This document shows positions 8,410-17,209 of a DNA stretch of 64,000 nt, in pieces; the stretch's first letter is position 1, and every line of letters begins with the position of its first letter. The stretch lies in the NCBI RefSeq assembly GCF_003977595.1, contig NZ_RYYR01000002.1:153121-217120 (forward strand), in the 5' to 3' direction. This stretch comes from Lysinibacillus antri (lineage in GTDB: Bacteria; Bacillota; Bacilli; Bacillales_A; Planococcaceae). The notes beneath the pieces are model-generated. The model searched no databases, was not told the DNA's origin, and saw only the letters and a program-made list of their open reading frames with translations. The position numbers were made by a program, and so were the translations under genes.

Positions 8410-9221
8410 TTTTCATCTTGCTCCTTTTTTACTTTATTTTTTGCCATAATAAATATCGGCTCTAATTCGCCTTTTTCATATACAAATGATAACGATGTAA
8501 TAGGTACCGCACCTACTGAGAAGAAGTGCATCGTCATTTGGGCTAGTACATCATACCCTACTTCATTCCGAATATCACCAATAATTAATACATCTTGATG
8601 AGGAACCGACAAGGTCATATCCCCTTCAATTTTAGATTCCATTTCTTTTAGGAAAGACTCATTTAAAATTCGACTGGCATCATATCCATCGTTTTCATTA
8701 ATAAAATAAAACATATTACCCGCAACTTCATCTTTTTTCGTATTAGTTGGTAATTTCCGTACAGAAAATCGAGCAGCTTCTTTTATTTGATTTTCAGATA
8801 TAGATAATTTTTGAAGCATGGACTCATCAATTAATCGATAAGTTGTCCCTAAATCTAATGCATAATAGATTCGCGTTTCTGCTGTATGCTCTGACGTAAG
8901 AAAAGGTTGTCCTTCATTTGATGTTAATGGAAATGACGTAGAACGAATGACCGGAAAGACATGCGATAAATCCTGGAACCCTTCAGTTTGTTCTTTTTTC
9001 ATTGCCTCAAAGGTTTGTCCAATTGTATAAACTACCTCATCAATTGCCTTTTCCTTAATGGAGTGATATTTTGCTAAAATATCTGCTAAAGAAATGTCCA
9101 TGCCTTTGTTTAACGATTTAAATTCCAAGCGTAATTTATCTTTTTCTTTATCAAAAATATATTCAAAATGATCCGTACCTAGTCTTAATTTTAATTGTTC
9201 AACTAATTGTTTTAATTTCAA
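8406..9221 (-). CDS. ytpQ: DUF1444 family protein YtpQ
   Basis: A 271-residue cytoplasmic protein of the DUF1444 (UPF0354) family, recognised by gene order and by the conserved segment [10 protein letters not shown] at about residues 90-100 and [12 protein letters not shown] at about 120. No catalytic motif is evident and the function is unknown. The start is TTG at 9221, with AAAGGAGTG eight bases upstream. It overlaps ytpR by four bases. In B. subtilis a thioredoxin-like gene, ytpP, sits just upstream; here that place is taken by a dispersed repeat and a lipoprotein gene. Confidence 0.85.
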   Translation of the reverse strand: MKLKQLVEQLKLRLGTDHFEYIFDKEKDKLRLEFKSLNKGMDISLADILAKYHSIKEKAIDEVVYTIGQTFEAMKKEQTEGFQDLSHVFPVIRSTSFPLTSNEGQPFLTSEHTAETRIYYALDLGTTYRLIDESMLQKLSISENQIKEAARFSVRKLPTNTKKDEVAGNMFYFINENDGYDASRILNESFLKEMESKIEGDMTLSVPHQDVLIIGDIRNEVGYDVLAQMTMHFFSVGAVPITSLSFVYEKGELEPIFIMAKNKVKKEQDEK

Positions 9222-9241
9222 TTATTTCACTCCTTTCTAAA

Positions 9242-9401
9242 GAAAAGCGGAAGCACCCTCGCTCAGCCCCGAAAGAAATTGGAGACTTCCGACAAGCATG
9301 CTTGCATGCGTAGGAGGAAGTTGAAATTTCCGAGGGGCTAGGGTGCTGAAGCTAGACACTGTTCTAAGTCCAAAATTTTATAATTTCTTATTCTTAAAGA
9401 A
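9242..9401 (+). repeat. AAAAGCGGAAGC-type dispersed repeat, copy 1
   Basis: It begins AAAAGCGGAAGC and contains paired arms GCACCCT/AGGGTGC and AGCCCC/GGGGCT plus an internal CATGC-rich palindrome; it ends GAAGCTAGACACTG followed by a conserved AT-rich tail. A near-identical copy lies at 45459-45613, where the arms differ by compensatory bases, and a shortened copy in the opposite orientation lies at 56714-56778. A further fragment (AAAGCGAAAGC) follows at about 9401-9430. This fills most of the gap before the next gene. Confidence 0.8.
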
Positions 9402-9440
9402 AAGCGAAAGCCCCTGTAGCTATACACTGTTTAAATTTAC

Positions 9441-9478
9441 ACTCAAAAATAAACGGCTCACACGAAAAAGTGAACCGC
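9441..9478 (-). terminator. Possible terminator of the lipoprotein gene
   Basis: CGGCTCAC and GTGAACCG form a stem with one mismatch; on the minus strand it is followed by a T-rich stretch. It lies about 80 bases after the stop codon. Confidence 0.45.
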
Positions 9479-9555
9479 ATGGAAACTATATATGTAAATC
9501 ATTGTACCAAAACATTTCTTTTTTCGTCGATTAGTTTAGCTTGCTTTTAGAAATC

Positions 9556-10080
9556 TTACTCTTTCAACTGAACAGATCGAACAATGGCCATCATATCCTC
9601 AAGCTTTGTATCGATTTTTTTCTGTTCCGTAATGGTAGATATTTTGGCCCCACCACTAGACACAATGAGTTCATAGTGCTCTTCATCCGCTTCTACAATA
9701 GCAGTAAATCCAAAAGCCTCGTCTTCTTCAATAATTTCTTCTTTTATTATTTTTTTCGTTTGGTCTTTTTTTAGTAGCTCGTAATGCAATTTACTATCTG
9801 CTTTTTCGTGTTCATTGACAAAAAGAAGATATTGGTCTTTCCCCTTAGTAAGAATTAAATTATTTGAATCATTTAAATCATCACTTTGTTTGACATTATA
9901 TCTTGTTGGTACATATAGTTTTATTTCGCCAATCGTTTTATTTGTTTCTTCGGCATCTGCTTTAAATACGTTTTCTGCATTTGCTATACCGCTATCAATT
10001 TGTTCTTCAACCGTTTTACCACAACCACTAAGAACAAAAATTACCATCATCGTACATGCTAATAACCATTTATGTTTCAT
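9556..10080 (-). CDS. Putative lipoprotein, function unknown
   Basis: A 174-residue secreted lipoprotein: positively charged MKHK, a hydrophobic core and the lipobox LSGC place the lipidated cysteine at about residue 20. The mature part is charged, with two segments that may form a small alpha/beta fold (IKLYVPTRYNVKQ; FGFTAIVEADEEHYELIVSS). No known family is recognised. The ATG at 10080 is chosen because GAGAGGA precedes it at proper spacing and it gives a clean signal peptide; the upstream in-frame TTG at 10107 has no ribosome site and would place basic residues before the signal. It lies 39 bases after the DUF84 gene and is likely cotranscribed with it. Confidence 0.75.
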   Translation of the reverse strand: MKHKWLLACTMMVIFVLSGCGKTVEEQIDSGIANAENVFKADAEETNKTIGEIKLYVPTRYNVKQSDDLNDSNNLILTKGKDQYLLFVNEHEKADSKLHYELLKKDQTKKIIKEEIIEEDEAFGFTAIVEADEEHYELIVSSGGAKISTITEQKKIDTKLEDMMAIVRSVQLKE

Positions 10081-10119
10081 AGCTCGTCCTCTCTTTCTAC
10101 TTTTCAATCAATACGATCA

Positions 10120-10638
10120 TCATATATTTTTATAAAATAAATATTGTCCAATTAGCAGTTTGACAATATGCTCAAACATTTCTGTACGGTCCACTAACCC
10201 TTTTGTAAACACGCCAATTGCGCCAACATGATGTCTTGTATCTGTTTTATTTGTATATTCGTCCATAACCGGTCCTAACTCTTTGCCTAACCGCAATTCG
10301 TTCGCGATTTCTTCTGGCAGTAAAAATTGTGCACCCGCGCATGTCAAGACTGTACCATCTTTTAAGGCAATAGCCCCCCAATTACAACAATACATTAATC
10401 CATCAATCTCATGGACGCCACCTTCTAATCCAAAATTCAAGTCTGCCCGAGCAACCTGTAATGTATTTCGCGCACGATTGATTGCTCCTTGTCGCGTTTC
10501 CTCATTTGAAAAGGGCTGCTCGGAAACATTGGACGAGACTGTGTATTGCTCAAAATGAACATGATCAAAATATGTATTAACTATATTTTGAATAGCTGCT
10601 GTTTTTGCTTTATTTTTCGTTCCAATTGCTACTTGCAA
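10120..10638 (-). CDS. DUF84 (YjjX-type) inosine/xanthosine triphosphatase-like protein
   Basis: The N-terminus (VAIGTKNKAKTAAIQNI) and the segment NRARNTL followed by FGLEGGV match the DUF84/YjjX fold, related to ITPases that hydrolyse ITP and XTP to keep deaminated purines out of nucleic acids. The length is about 172 residues, normal for the family. The ATG at 10647 sits directly against AAGGAG with no spacing; the in-frame TTG three codons later (10638) has nine bases of spacing and gives the family N-terminus MQVAIGTKNKAK, so it is preferred. Substrate assignment is by family only. The neighbouring lipoprotein gene gives no functional hint. Confidence 0.7.
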   Translation of the reverse strand: MQVAIGTKNKAKTAAIQNIVNTYFDHVHFEQYTVSSNVSEQPFSNEETRQGAINRARNTLQVARADLNFGLEGGVHEIDGLMYCCNWGAIALKDGTVLTCAGAQFLLPEEIANELRLGKELGPVMDEYTNKTDTRHHVGAIGVFTKGLVDRTEMFEHIVKLLIGQYLFYKNI

Positions 10639-10720
10639 AACATTCATCTCCTTATAATGAACTGCTCCAATTACGTAGACAGATAATTGTTATTAGTACT
10701 TTAAAAAGTATTGCCTAGTG

Positions 10721-10744
10721 CGCGGCTTACAGTGGTAGGTCGCG
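10721..10744 (-). repeat. Solo element A hairpin of the A+B repeat family
   Basis: The stretch reads as CGCGACCTAC...GTAAGCCGCG on the minus strand, matching element A of the copies at 1618, 27982 and 53481, but no element B follows. Much of the remaining 10648-10950 gap is AT-rich without recognised content. Confidence 0.7.
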
Positions 10745-10949
10745 TTTTCTAACTTTAGTTGACTTCCTAAGCGTTACGTATTTTACTGTTTCCTATTAAA
10801 TTAAACAAATTTGTAATGCAAAAAATTATTAGCCTTTTGACACTTAATGGTAAACTTATTTACTTTTTAGAAAGCCTCATTGAAATTTTAAAAAGCATAC
10901 GTTCTTATTCATATTTTTAATAAGCGTATAATAGGACGTCCGCCGCAAT

Positions 10950-10979
10950 AAAAAAGATGCCAGTTACGGCATCTTTTTA
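10950..10979 (-). terminator. Terminator of the M42 peptidase gene
   Basis: AAAAAGATGCC and GGCATCTTTTT pair perfectly around a six-base loop, 12 bases beyond the stop codon; A and T runs on both sides allow bidirectional action. Confidence 0.88.
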
Positions 10980-10990
10980 CTCTCTCTATT

Positions 10991-12067
10991 TTAAGCATTC
11001 TTGATGATTGTTTCAACCGTTGTTCGATCAAGGGATTTGATTAGTTTTACCAGTAATTCTTTTGCAGCTGCATAATCATCCACATGAATAATAGAGGCCG
11101 CCGTATGGATATAGCGAGAGCAAATACCAATCACTGTACTTGGAATCCCTTCATTCGATACGTGTACACGTCCTGCATCTGTTCCACCTTGGGATACAAA
11201 ATATTGGTATGGAATGTCGTTTGATTCAGCTATATCTAGGACAAATTCACGTAACCCTCTATGTGTCACCATCGTTGGATCATAAATTCGTAATAATGGT
11301 CCTTTTCCTAGCTGACCAAATTGTGTTTTATCTCCAGTTGTATCGTTTGCCGCTGATGCATCCAAGGCAAAGAAGATATCGGGTTTGATCATATTCGCTG
11401 AAACTTGCGCACCCCGAAGTCCCACTTCTTCCATTACATTTGCACCTGAGTAAAGATGATTTACTACTTCTTCATCCTTTAATTCTTTTAACAATTCAAT
11501 TGCAAGTCCACATCCATAGCGGTTATCCCATGCTTTTGCCATAATTTTTTTAGGATTCGCCATAATCGTAAACGGACAGATTGGAATGATGGATTGGCCT
11601 GGACGTATTCCCATTTTTAGGGCATCCTCTTTACTATCCGCACCCACATCAATTAACATATCCTTTATTTCGGTTGTTTTATTTTTGTCAGTCCCTCTTA
11701 ATAAGTGAGGTGGAATTGACGCAATCACACCAGAAATTTCTTGTTCTTTTGCATAAACTGTTACTCTTTGTGCCTGCAATACTTGATTAGACCAGCCACC
11801 TAACGTTTGAAAACGAATCATTCCATTTTCGGTAATGTTTGATACCATAAAAGAAACTTCATCCATATGACCTGCAACTAAAATTTTAGGCGCATTGGCA
11901 TCTTTCGCTTTTCGTACTCCAAAAATACCACCAAGGTTATCTTGAATAATTTCATCCGAATATTTTTCAAGCTCACGACGCATAAACTGTCGTACTACGC
12001 CTTCATCCCCAGGCGCACCTGGTAATTCAGTTAATGTCTTAAATAATTGTAAAGTTTCAGTATTCAC
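10991..12067 (-). CDS. ytoP: M42 family glutamyl aminopeptidase
   Basis: A metallo-aminopeptidase of family M42, active on N-terminal acidic or other residues of peptides in the cytoplasm. Visible motifs are the metal site [12 protein letters not shown] (His and Asp), AWDNRYGCG, the catalytic acid region [12 protein letters not shown], the metal-binding [11 protein letters not shown], and the final ligand RYIHTAAS. The length is 358 residues from GTG at 12067; an in-frame GTG at 12076 overlaps the GGGAG ribosome site and is therefore unlikely. It corresponds in order to B. subtilis ytoP. A strong terminator follows. The exact cleavage preference cannot be read from sequence. Confidence 0.88.
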   Translation of the reverse strand: MNTETLQLFKTLTELPGAPGDEGVVRQFMRRELEKYSDEIIQDNLGGIFGVRKAKDANAPKILVAGHMDEVSFMVSNITENGMIRFQTLGGWSNQVLQAQRVTVYAKEQEISGVIASIPPHLLRGTDKNKTTEIKDMLIDVGADSKEDALKMGIRPGQSIIPICPFTIMANPKKIMAKAWDNRYGCGLAIELLKELKDEEVVNHLYSGANVMEEVGLRGAQVSANMIKPDIFFALDASAANDTTGDKTQFGQLGKGPLLRIYDPTMVTHRGLREFVLDIAESNDIPYQYFVSQGGTDAGRVHVSNEGIPSTVIGICSRYIHTAASIIHVDDYAAAKELLVKLIKSLDRTTVETIIKNA

Positions 12068-12157
12068 GAAGAACACTCCCTATTCCAAGTTTAATATGTT
12101 CTTTATTTTACCATAGATAAAGTTCGGAACACGAATTATCTTCCTCTAACTTATCCT

Positions 12158-14212
12158 TTAAGCATGTTCTAAATTAGACGCATTATCCCTTTCAATTCCC
12201 ATTGCACGAGTTGTCGGGATAGTAAAAGTAAAAGTACTTCCTTTCCCTATTTCACTTGTAACAAAGATTTCCCCGTAATGACTTTTAATGATTTCTTTAC
12301 ATATAGATAATCCTATGCCTGTACTTTTACTATTTGTACTGTCATTCCCCTTAAAAAATTTTGTGAATAAGTTCTGAATTAGATGCGGCTCGATTCCTCT
12401 ACCAGTATCAATAATCGACACTGATACATATGGCTCACAATTAACTTCAACGGTAATATGACCAGTCGCTGTATTTTTCATTGCATTGCGAATTAAATTA
12501 ATAAATACTTGTTCTATTCGAATCGGATCAATTTGTATAAGGACGTTTTCGCAATTTGTTTCTTTAAAGAAAAATTCTAGTCCTAATTGGGTCACTTCAT
12601 AATGATATTTTTGAAATAATTTCCTAAAAAATGAAACGGGTTCTACTTGTTCAAAATAAAATTTATATTGGCCTAGTTCTAACAAGGACAATTCAAATAA
12701 ATCATCCAACATTCTTTCCATAAAAGTTGTTTCATCATAGATTAGTTTTGTATGTTTATTTTGTTCATCTAGAATGACACCATCAATCATTCCTTTAGAG
12801 TAACTCTTAATGGTCGTTAAAGGACTTCTCATTTCATGGGAAATTGTACTAATTAACTCTAACCGCGCATCAAGAGCATGTTGTAATTGATGGTTTATTT
12901 GAACAATTTCTTTCGTACGACTTTCTACTTTTTGTTCTAAGCTTGCGTTTGCTTTTTTTAGTTGTTCCTTTAACATTTCTTCCTGATTAAATGTAAACGA
13001 TATTCTAGCTGATAATAATAGCGCTTGTAAAAATACATAGATTAGTAAACCGAGTGGCGTTAAATCCATCGTTTGTATAAAATTTAAATAGTACAATATG
13101 TCATTTACTACTAAAATAAAAAATAGTAAGATCGCAATAAAATTATAGATATAAGCTTTTTCTTGTCGATTTATTGCATAAAATGATTTTATCGCTAAAT
13201 TAAGAAAGATTAAAATAATGATGAGTGAATAGTACGGAAATATTAATGTATGAATTTTACCTGGAGTCATTAATACGAAAAGCGTTAGTAAAGTATGGAT
13301 GACAACAACTAAATATAAATATTTTTTTCTATGTTGTAATCCTAAGAAATAATACAGATAAAAATTAAAACAAGTTAAAGAAAAGTACGTACTAATATAT
13401 TCTACCTTTTGCATTACTTCCCACGAAGGACTTGTAAGGAGAAAACTCGTCATATGCCCTTCTAAAAATAGCATTCTCACTGCTAATCCAAAACAGGATA
13501 GGCTGAAAAATAAACTTATTTTTTCTTTTCTTCTAAAGAAATACATAACGAAATGGTAAATACTTATAAAGAGCAATCCACCAACAATTAAACCGTTTGT
13601 AATATAATAATTCTTGTTTTTATTTACTAACGCTTGTTGATCTCCAAATTCAACAGTTGACCAAATCCCGCTTTTTCTTTGTGAAAAATTTGATACTTGA
13701 ATGACAATTTCAACCTTTTCTTGCTCCGGGATAAAGGTAACTAGGTTTAATGAATTTGAAGCGACTGATGTTTTTTCAGTCGTCCCAACCGTTCCCGATC
13801 CCTCCATTTCATTTCCGTTAATCCATAGTTTATAGGAGGATGCAATATTGGGGAGCGCAATCGCTTTTACCCTTCCCTTTGAACTTTCCGAAAGTAAAAT
13901 TGTTAACCGGTACGTAGCAAATCCAAAGCTCGAAAGTTGTTTTCCGTTATGGACAACATCCTTCCACTGATGAGGAACCTGTGTATACATTTTGGACACT
14001 GATCTATTTTGAAAATCTTCAGGGGTTAACAACTCATTCCAATAGAACTCCCACTTACCGTTTAATTTATAAGGTCCTCCATCATTGTTAGAAAGATCTA
14101 GAACACCTTTTTCAGCGTTACTAGAAGAGCCATAAGCAACGGGAGATCGCGGTAAGAAAATTATTACTATTACTACGACTACCGCCATAAATATTATCCA
14201 TTGTTTTTTCAT
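12158..14212 (-). CDS. Membrane sensor histidine kinase with 7TMR-DISM-type sensor
   Basis: A 684-residue kinase. Residues 5-21 form a signal/membrane helix; residues ~35-195 form an extracellular beta-rich domain (LNGKWEFYWNELL, SYKLWINGNEMEG) typical of 7TMR-DISM extracellular domains that bind carbohydrate-like ligands; residues ~205-400 hold seven membrane helices. A coiled coil leads to the HisKA H-box TISHEMRSPLTTIKSY (His at about 461) and the HATPase_c domain with N-box VFINLIRNAMKNT, G1 DTGRGI and G2 GIGLSI. All catalytic boxes look intact. The start ATG at 14212 has GAGGGGAA upstream. The partner regulator gene ends 16 bases before it. The ligand is unknown. The pair has no counterpart at this place in B. 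subtilis and looks like an accessory insert between the M42 gene and ytzB. Confidence 0.88.
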   Translation of the reverse strand: MKKQWIIFMAVVVVIVIIFLPRSPVAYGSSSNAEKGVLDLSNNDGGPYKLNGKWEFYWNELLTPEDFQNRSVSKMYTQVPHQWKDVVHNGKQLSSFGFATYRLTILLSESSKGRVKAIALPNIASSYKLWINGNEMEGSGTVGTTEKTSVASNSLNLVTFIPEQEKVEIVIQVSNFSQRKSGIWSTVEFGDQQALVNKNKNYYITNGLIVGGLLFISIYHFVMYFFRRKEKISLFFSLSCFGLAVRMLFLEGHMTSFLLTSPSWEVMQKVEYISTYFSLTCFNFYLYYFLGLQHRKKYLYLVVVIHTLLTLFVLMTPGKIHTLIFPYYSLIIILIFLNLAIKSFYAINRQEKAYIYNFIAILLFFILVVNDILYYLNFIQTMDLTPLGLLIYVFLQALLLSARISFTFNQEEMLKEQLKKANASLEQKVESRTKEIVQINHQLQHALDARLELISTISHEMRSPLTTIKSYSKGMIDGVILDEQNKHTKLIYDETTFMERMLDDLFELSLLELGQYKFYFEQVEPVSFFRKLFQKYHYEVTQLGLEFFFKETNCENVLIQIDPIRIEQVFINLIRNAMKNTATGHITVEVNCEPYVSVSIIDTGRGIEPHLIQNLFTKFFKGNDSTNSKSTGIGLSICKEIIKSHYGEIFVTSEIGKGSTFTFTIPTTRAMGIERDNASNLEHA

Positions 14213-14228
14213 AATTTTCCCCTCAGTT

Positions 14229-14906
14229 CTATTCGATTACAAATTTATAACCAAATCCTCGAACTGTCTGAATGTATTTTGGATTGTTCTTATCTTCTTC
14301 AATTTTTTTCCTTAGCGTACTTATATGAACTGTTACTGTCTTCAGATCTGACACAGCATCATATCCCCAAATTGCATCATAAAGCGATTCGGTTAACAAA
14401 ACTTGATTTTTATGTTTCACCATATAAAACAGGAGCATTTTTTCTTTTACTGAAAGGTCGAGCAGTTGTCCATTTTTTGTCACTGTCGCATCATTAAAAT
14501 TTATTATCAAATTGCCAATTTTCAGAATATCAAAACTACTATTTTCTAACCTTTTTAAATTCGCTTTAATTCTTACAATAACTTCAGCAGGATCGAAAGG
14601 CTTCGTAATATAGTCATCACCCCCAACTTCAAAACCGTATATTAATTTATCTTTAGATTTCTCGCCCGTAATAAAAAATAAAATACCATTTGATTGTGAA
14701 CGGTATTTTTTCGCAAGGTCAAAGCCAGAATAATCAGGTAAATTAAGATCTAAAATTAAAACATCTGGCAAAATATTATGAATTAGTTCCAAACCGTTTT
14801 GTCCATTTAATGCAACATTTACATTGAATTGTTCTCTCTCCAAATATAGTTTCAATATTTCAATCGTTTTTATATCATCTTCTATAATTCCAATTTTAAT
14901 AGTCAT
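14229..14906 (-). CDS. OmpR/PhoB-family response regulator
   Basis: A 225-residue regulator: the receiver domain has the acidic pair EDD near residue 10, the phosphorylated Asp in VLILDLNLPD (about residue 53), the Thr in FFITGEKS and the Lys in YITKPFDP. The C-terminal winged helix (residues ~125-225) ends in the standard HISTLRKKIE and TVRGFGYKF segments. It lies directly upstream of, and is probably cotranscribed with, the 7TMR-DISM histidine kinase. AGGTGA precedes the ATG. Target genes are not evident; the kinase gene itself and autoregulation are possibilities. Confidence 0.92.
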   Translation of the reverse strand: MTIKIGIIEDDIKTIEILKLYLEREQFNVNVALNGQNGLELIHNILPDVLILDLNLPDYSGFDLAKKYRSQSNGILFFITGEKSKDKLIYGFEVGGDDYITKPFDPAEVIVRIKANLKRLENSSFDILKIGNLIINFNDATVTKNGQLLDLSVKEKMLLFYMVKHKNQVLLTESLYDAIWGYDAVSDLKTVTVHISTLRKKIEEDKNNPKYIQTVRGFGYKFVIE

Positions 14907-15190
14907 TCAATCACCTCGCTCATGTTATTTACAAAGAGACTGTATAAAAAGTGTATTCGTAAGTTCTACTTAAAATCCTAAAATTATATTACTTTCAACT
15001 GTTATCTATTATAATATAAAAATCTACTATATAAAATTAATATAGTATAAATTTACAATATTGAAAATCATCAAAAAGAGATTTAATTTATCACTTTCAA
15101 TTGTATAGATCATCTTCTACGTTCATGAATATGTAAGTAAAACCCTACTGAAGTACAAGACTTCTTTTATATTTGGTGTTAAAATAAGGA
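14907..15190. other. AT-rich intergenic region between divergent units
   Basis: This gap separates the minus-strand two-component operon from plus-strand ytzB and must hold both promoters. The part from about 14985 to 15065 is very AT-rich with TATAAT-like strings on both strands, but I could not fix a unique -35/-10 pair. No open reading frame or stable hairpin is seen. Confidence 0.4.
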
Positions 15191-15212
15191 ATAATTCAAA
15201 GGAGGATGGCAC

Positions 15213-15527
15213 ATGAAATTACGAGATTTTTTAATTGGGGTAGCGACAGGCCTTGCTGCAGCCGTAGTTATTAAAGAAGCTTCAGAGAGAATTTCACCAT
15301 TTATACCTGCTAATCAAGTACTAAATAATGTAAAATTAGAATTTAAAAAAGAAACTCCTATTGATGGCTCGTGGATTTATATGAAACCTGAAGATTTTAG
15401 TAATGGCATTTCAACCATTCCTGTATATCGAGGAGGAATTTCAAGAGTCATCGAAGGCGAGATGGAAACATTCGAGTTTGCCGCAGACGCACGCTCAGGG
15501 GTAATTGTCGAATTAATTAAATCCTAA
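15213..15527 (+). CDS. ytzB: Small PepSY-like protein YtzB
   Basis: A 104-residue protein with an N-terminal hydrophobic segment (residues ~6-22, LIGVATGLAAAVVI) that is either a membrane anchor or a signal, followed by a PepSY-like domain in which the strands WIYMKPEDF, IPVYRGGISRV and METFEFAADARSG can be recognised. PepSY domains are thought to inhibit peptidases or sit at the cell surface; the role of YtzB is unknown. AAAGGAGGA precedes the ATG at good spacing. The order ytzB-ytnP-trmB matches B. subtilis, although ytzB is transcribed convergently with ytnP with a shared terminator. Confidence 0.8.
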   Translation: MKLRDFLIGVATGLAAAVVIKEASERISPFIPANQVLNNVKLEFKKETPIDGSWIYMKPEDFSNGISTIPVYRGGISRVIEGEMETFEFAADARSGVIVELIKS

Positions 15528-15541
15528 GTAAGATGGAAAAT

Positions 15542-15583
15542 AAAAATGGAGACAAAGAATTTCCCTTTGCCTCCATTTTTTTA
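15542..15583. terminator. Shared terminator of ytzB and ytnP
   Basis: AAATGGAG-a-CAAAG pairs with CTTTG-c-CTCCATTT around a seven-base loop; A and T runs on both sides suit the two convergent genes. Confidence 0.85.
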
Positions 15584-16456
15584 TGCATTTGTTTGGAATT
15601 GAATTTCTGCTTGTTTACTACGTTTTAATGATGCCACCACTTCTTTACCATCTGGTGCCCATTGAATCATACGATAATAAGCATCATGATAAAAAATAAA
15701 TTTATAATTATTCGCAAGGGCCTCTTTCATGATTTTCTCTTTAGCAAAGACACTTGACATTGGATAATCATCATATGCCATTACCCATAGCGGATTTTGG
15801 TGAGCATGTGTTGCCATAATGTCTGCCATATGAAGGATTGTCTCTCCGTTTTGTACGAATTTAATGATTGCATGCCCATTGCTATGGCCGCCTGTATGAA
15901 TCATTTCCAGACCTGGAGCAATCGTAATCGCGTCCGTAAAGGTTTCCACTTGGTGTTGTACTGGCTCCCAGTTTTCTTTCCAGTACGTATTTTTTGAACG
16001 AATATTTGGATTTCTCATTTCTTCCCATTCAATTTCAGTTGTATAAATTTTTGCTTTTGGGAAAGTAGAAACAAGTTCTTCGCCTTCCCAACGTGTTAGT
16101 CCACCTGCATGATCAAAATGCAAATGCGTCATTAATATAACATCAATATCATTTGTTGTTAATCCTAGCTGTTCTAAGCTTTCTAAAACTTTTGACTCTT
16201 CTGTTACCCCATAGTTGCGCAGTTGTTTTTCTGTTAACTTATTAAACCCAACGCCACTATCAATTAAATAATTTTTCCCCTCATATTGTAAAAGGATAGG
16301 TTCACAAGCGAGCTCCACTTGATTTTTGTCATTTACAGGGTATTTCCGTGACCATAATGGTTTTGGTACGACCCCGAACATTGCTCCGCCATCTAGTGAT
16401 GTAACGCCCCCATCAAGCCATGTAAATGACATATTGTGAAATTGTAGTTGATCCAT
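15581..16456 (-). CDS. ytnP: Quorum-quenching lactonase YtnP (metallo-beta-lactamase fold)
   Basis: A 291-residue metallo-beta-lactamase-fold hydrolase. The binuclear zinc site is visible: [10 protein letters not shown] (about residues 109-118), the downstream His in [11 protein letters not shown], the Asp in [11 protein letters not shown] and the late His in FYHDAYY. In B. subtilis YtnP is reported to open N-acyl homoserine lactone rings and to interfere with streptomycin signalling; that activity is assigned here by family and synteny. GGGGGAG precedes the ATG. It follows trmB by 24 bases and is probably cotranscribed with it. Confidence 0.85.
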   Translation of the reverse strand: MDQLQFHNMSFTWLDGGVTSLDGGAMFGVVPKPLWSRKYPVNDKNQVELACEPILLQYEGKNYLIDSGVGFNKLTEKQLRNYGVTEESKVLESLEQLGLTTNDIDVILMTHLHFDHAGGLTRWEGEELVSTFPKAKIYTTEIEWEEMRNPNIRSKNTYWKENWEPVQHQVETFTDAITIAPGLEMIHTGGHSNGHAIIKFVQNGETILHMADIMATHAHQNPLWVMAYDDYPMSSVFAKEKIMKEALANNYKFIFYHDAYYRMIQWAPDGKEVVASLKRSKQAEIQFQTNA

Positions 16457-16480
16457 AAATTTCTCCCCCTTAGTATAATA

Positions 16481-17128
16481 CTACTTAGATAAAAACTGAG
16501 ATTCTAACCTATAAATCGGCTGACCTTTTGCGGAGAATTTCTCTTCATATTCGGTCATAATGTTATCTTCTGGCATATTCGCATGTAAATCAAGGGATAC
16601 GTATTTTAGCAACATCCCATATTCAGACATGCTGATTAATGAATACTCAAATAATGCGCGGTTGTCTGTTTTAAAATGGATTTCACCGTTATCAATTAGA
16701 ATTGACTCATATAATTTCAAAAATCCTTCGTGTGTTAAACGACGCTTTGCATGTCTCGTTTTTGGCCATGGATCTGAGAAATTCAAGTAAACACGACTTA
16801 CATCGTTTTTAGCGAAAAATTTATTTAAATCTGCTCCATTTACTTTTAATAAACGTAAATTCGGAGGCGTATTTGCTTCTAAAATTTTTTCTAACGCACA
16901 TACAATCACGCTATCATATAATTCGATTCCGATATAATTGATATCGGGGTTTGCTTGTGCCATACCTGTGACGAATTGTCCTTTTCCTGTACCTACTTCA
17001 ATATGTAATGGATTGTCATTACCAAAAACTTGTTGCCAATTGCCTTTATGTTCTTCTGGGTTTGGAATAATGATTTCTGGATGACTTGTAATAAATTCAT
17101 CTGCCCATGGTTTATTTCGTAATCTCAC
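16481..17128 (-). CDS. trmB: tRNA (guanine-46-N7)-methyltransferase
   Basis: TrmB uses SAM to methylate G46 in the tRNA variable loop. The protein begins with the family signature [11 protein letters not shown], has the SAM-binding [10 protein letters not shown] motif near residue 45, the ELYDSV segment and the [16 protein letters not shown] motif (about residues 115-130) that binds the target base. The GTG at 17128 is chosen because GAGGAG lies seven bases before it; the ATG at 17143 overlaps that ribosome site. The resulting 215 residues match the usual length. It precedes ytnP in an apparent two-gene unit. Confidence 0.95.
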   Translation of the reverse strand: MRLRNKPWADEFITSHPEIIIPNPEEHKGNWQQVFGNDNPLHIEVGTGKGQFVTGMAQANPDINYIGIELYDSVIVCALEKILEANTPPNLRLLKVNGADLNKFFAKNDVSRVYLNFSDPWPKTRHAKRRLTHEGFLKLYESILIDNGEIHFKTDNRALFEYSLISMSEYGMLLKYVSLDLHANMPEDNIMTEYEEKFSAKGQPIYRLESQFLSK

Positions 17129-17209
17129 TTGCTGTCTCCTCATTTCTGCACTTGTTGAAAATTTTCTTTTATTATATCTGAAATATCTAGATTTTTCATA
17201 ATTGCTCTA

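Noticed and set aside
9343..9534. Plus-strand open frame across the AAAAGCGGAAGC repeat
   Set aside because: It starts inside a dispersed repeat, lacks a ribosome site and resembles no protein; the region is better explained as repeat plus terminator.
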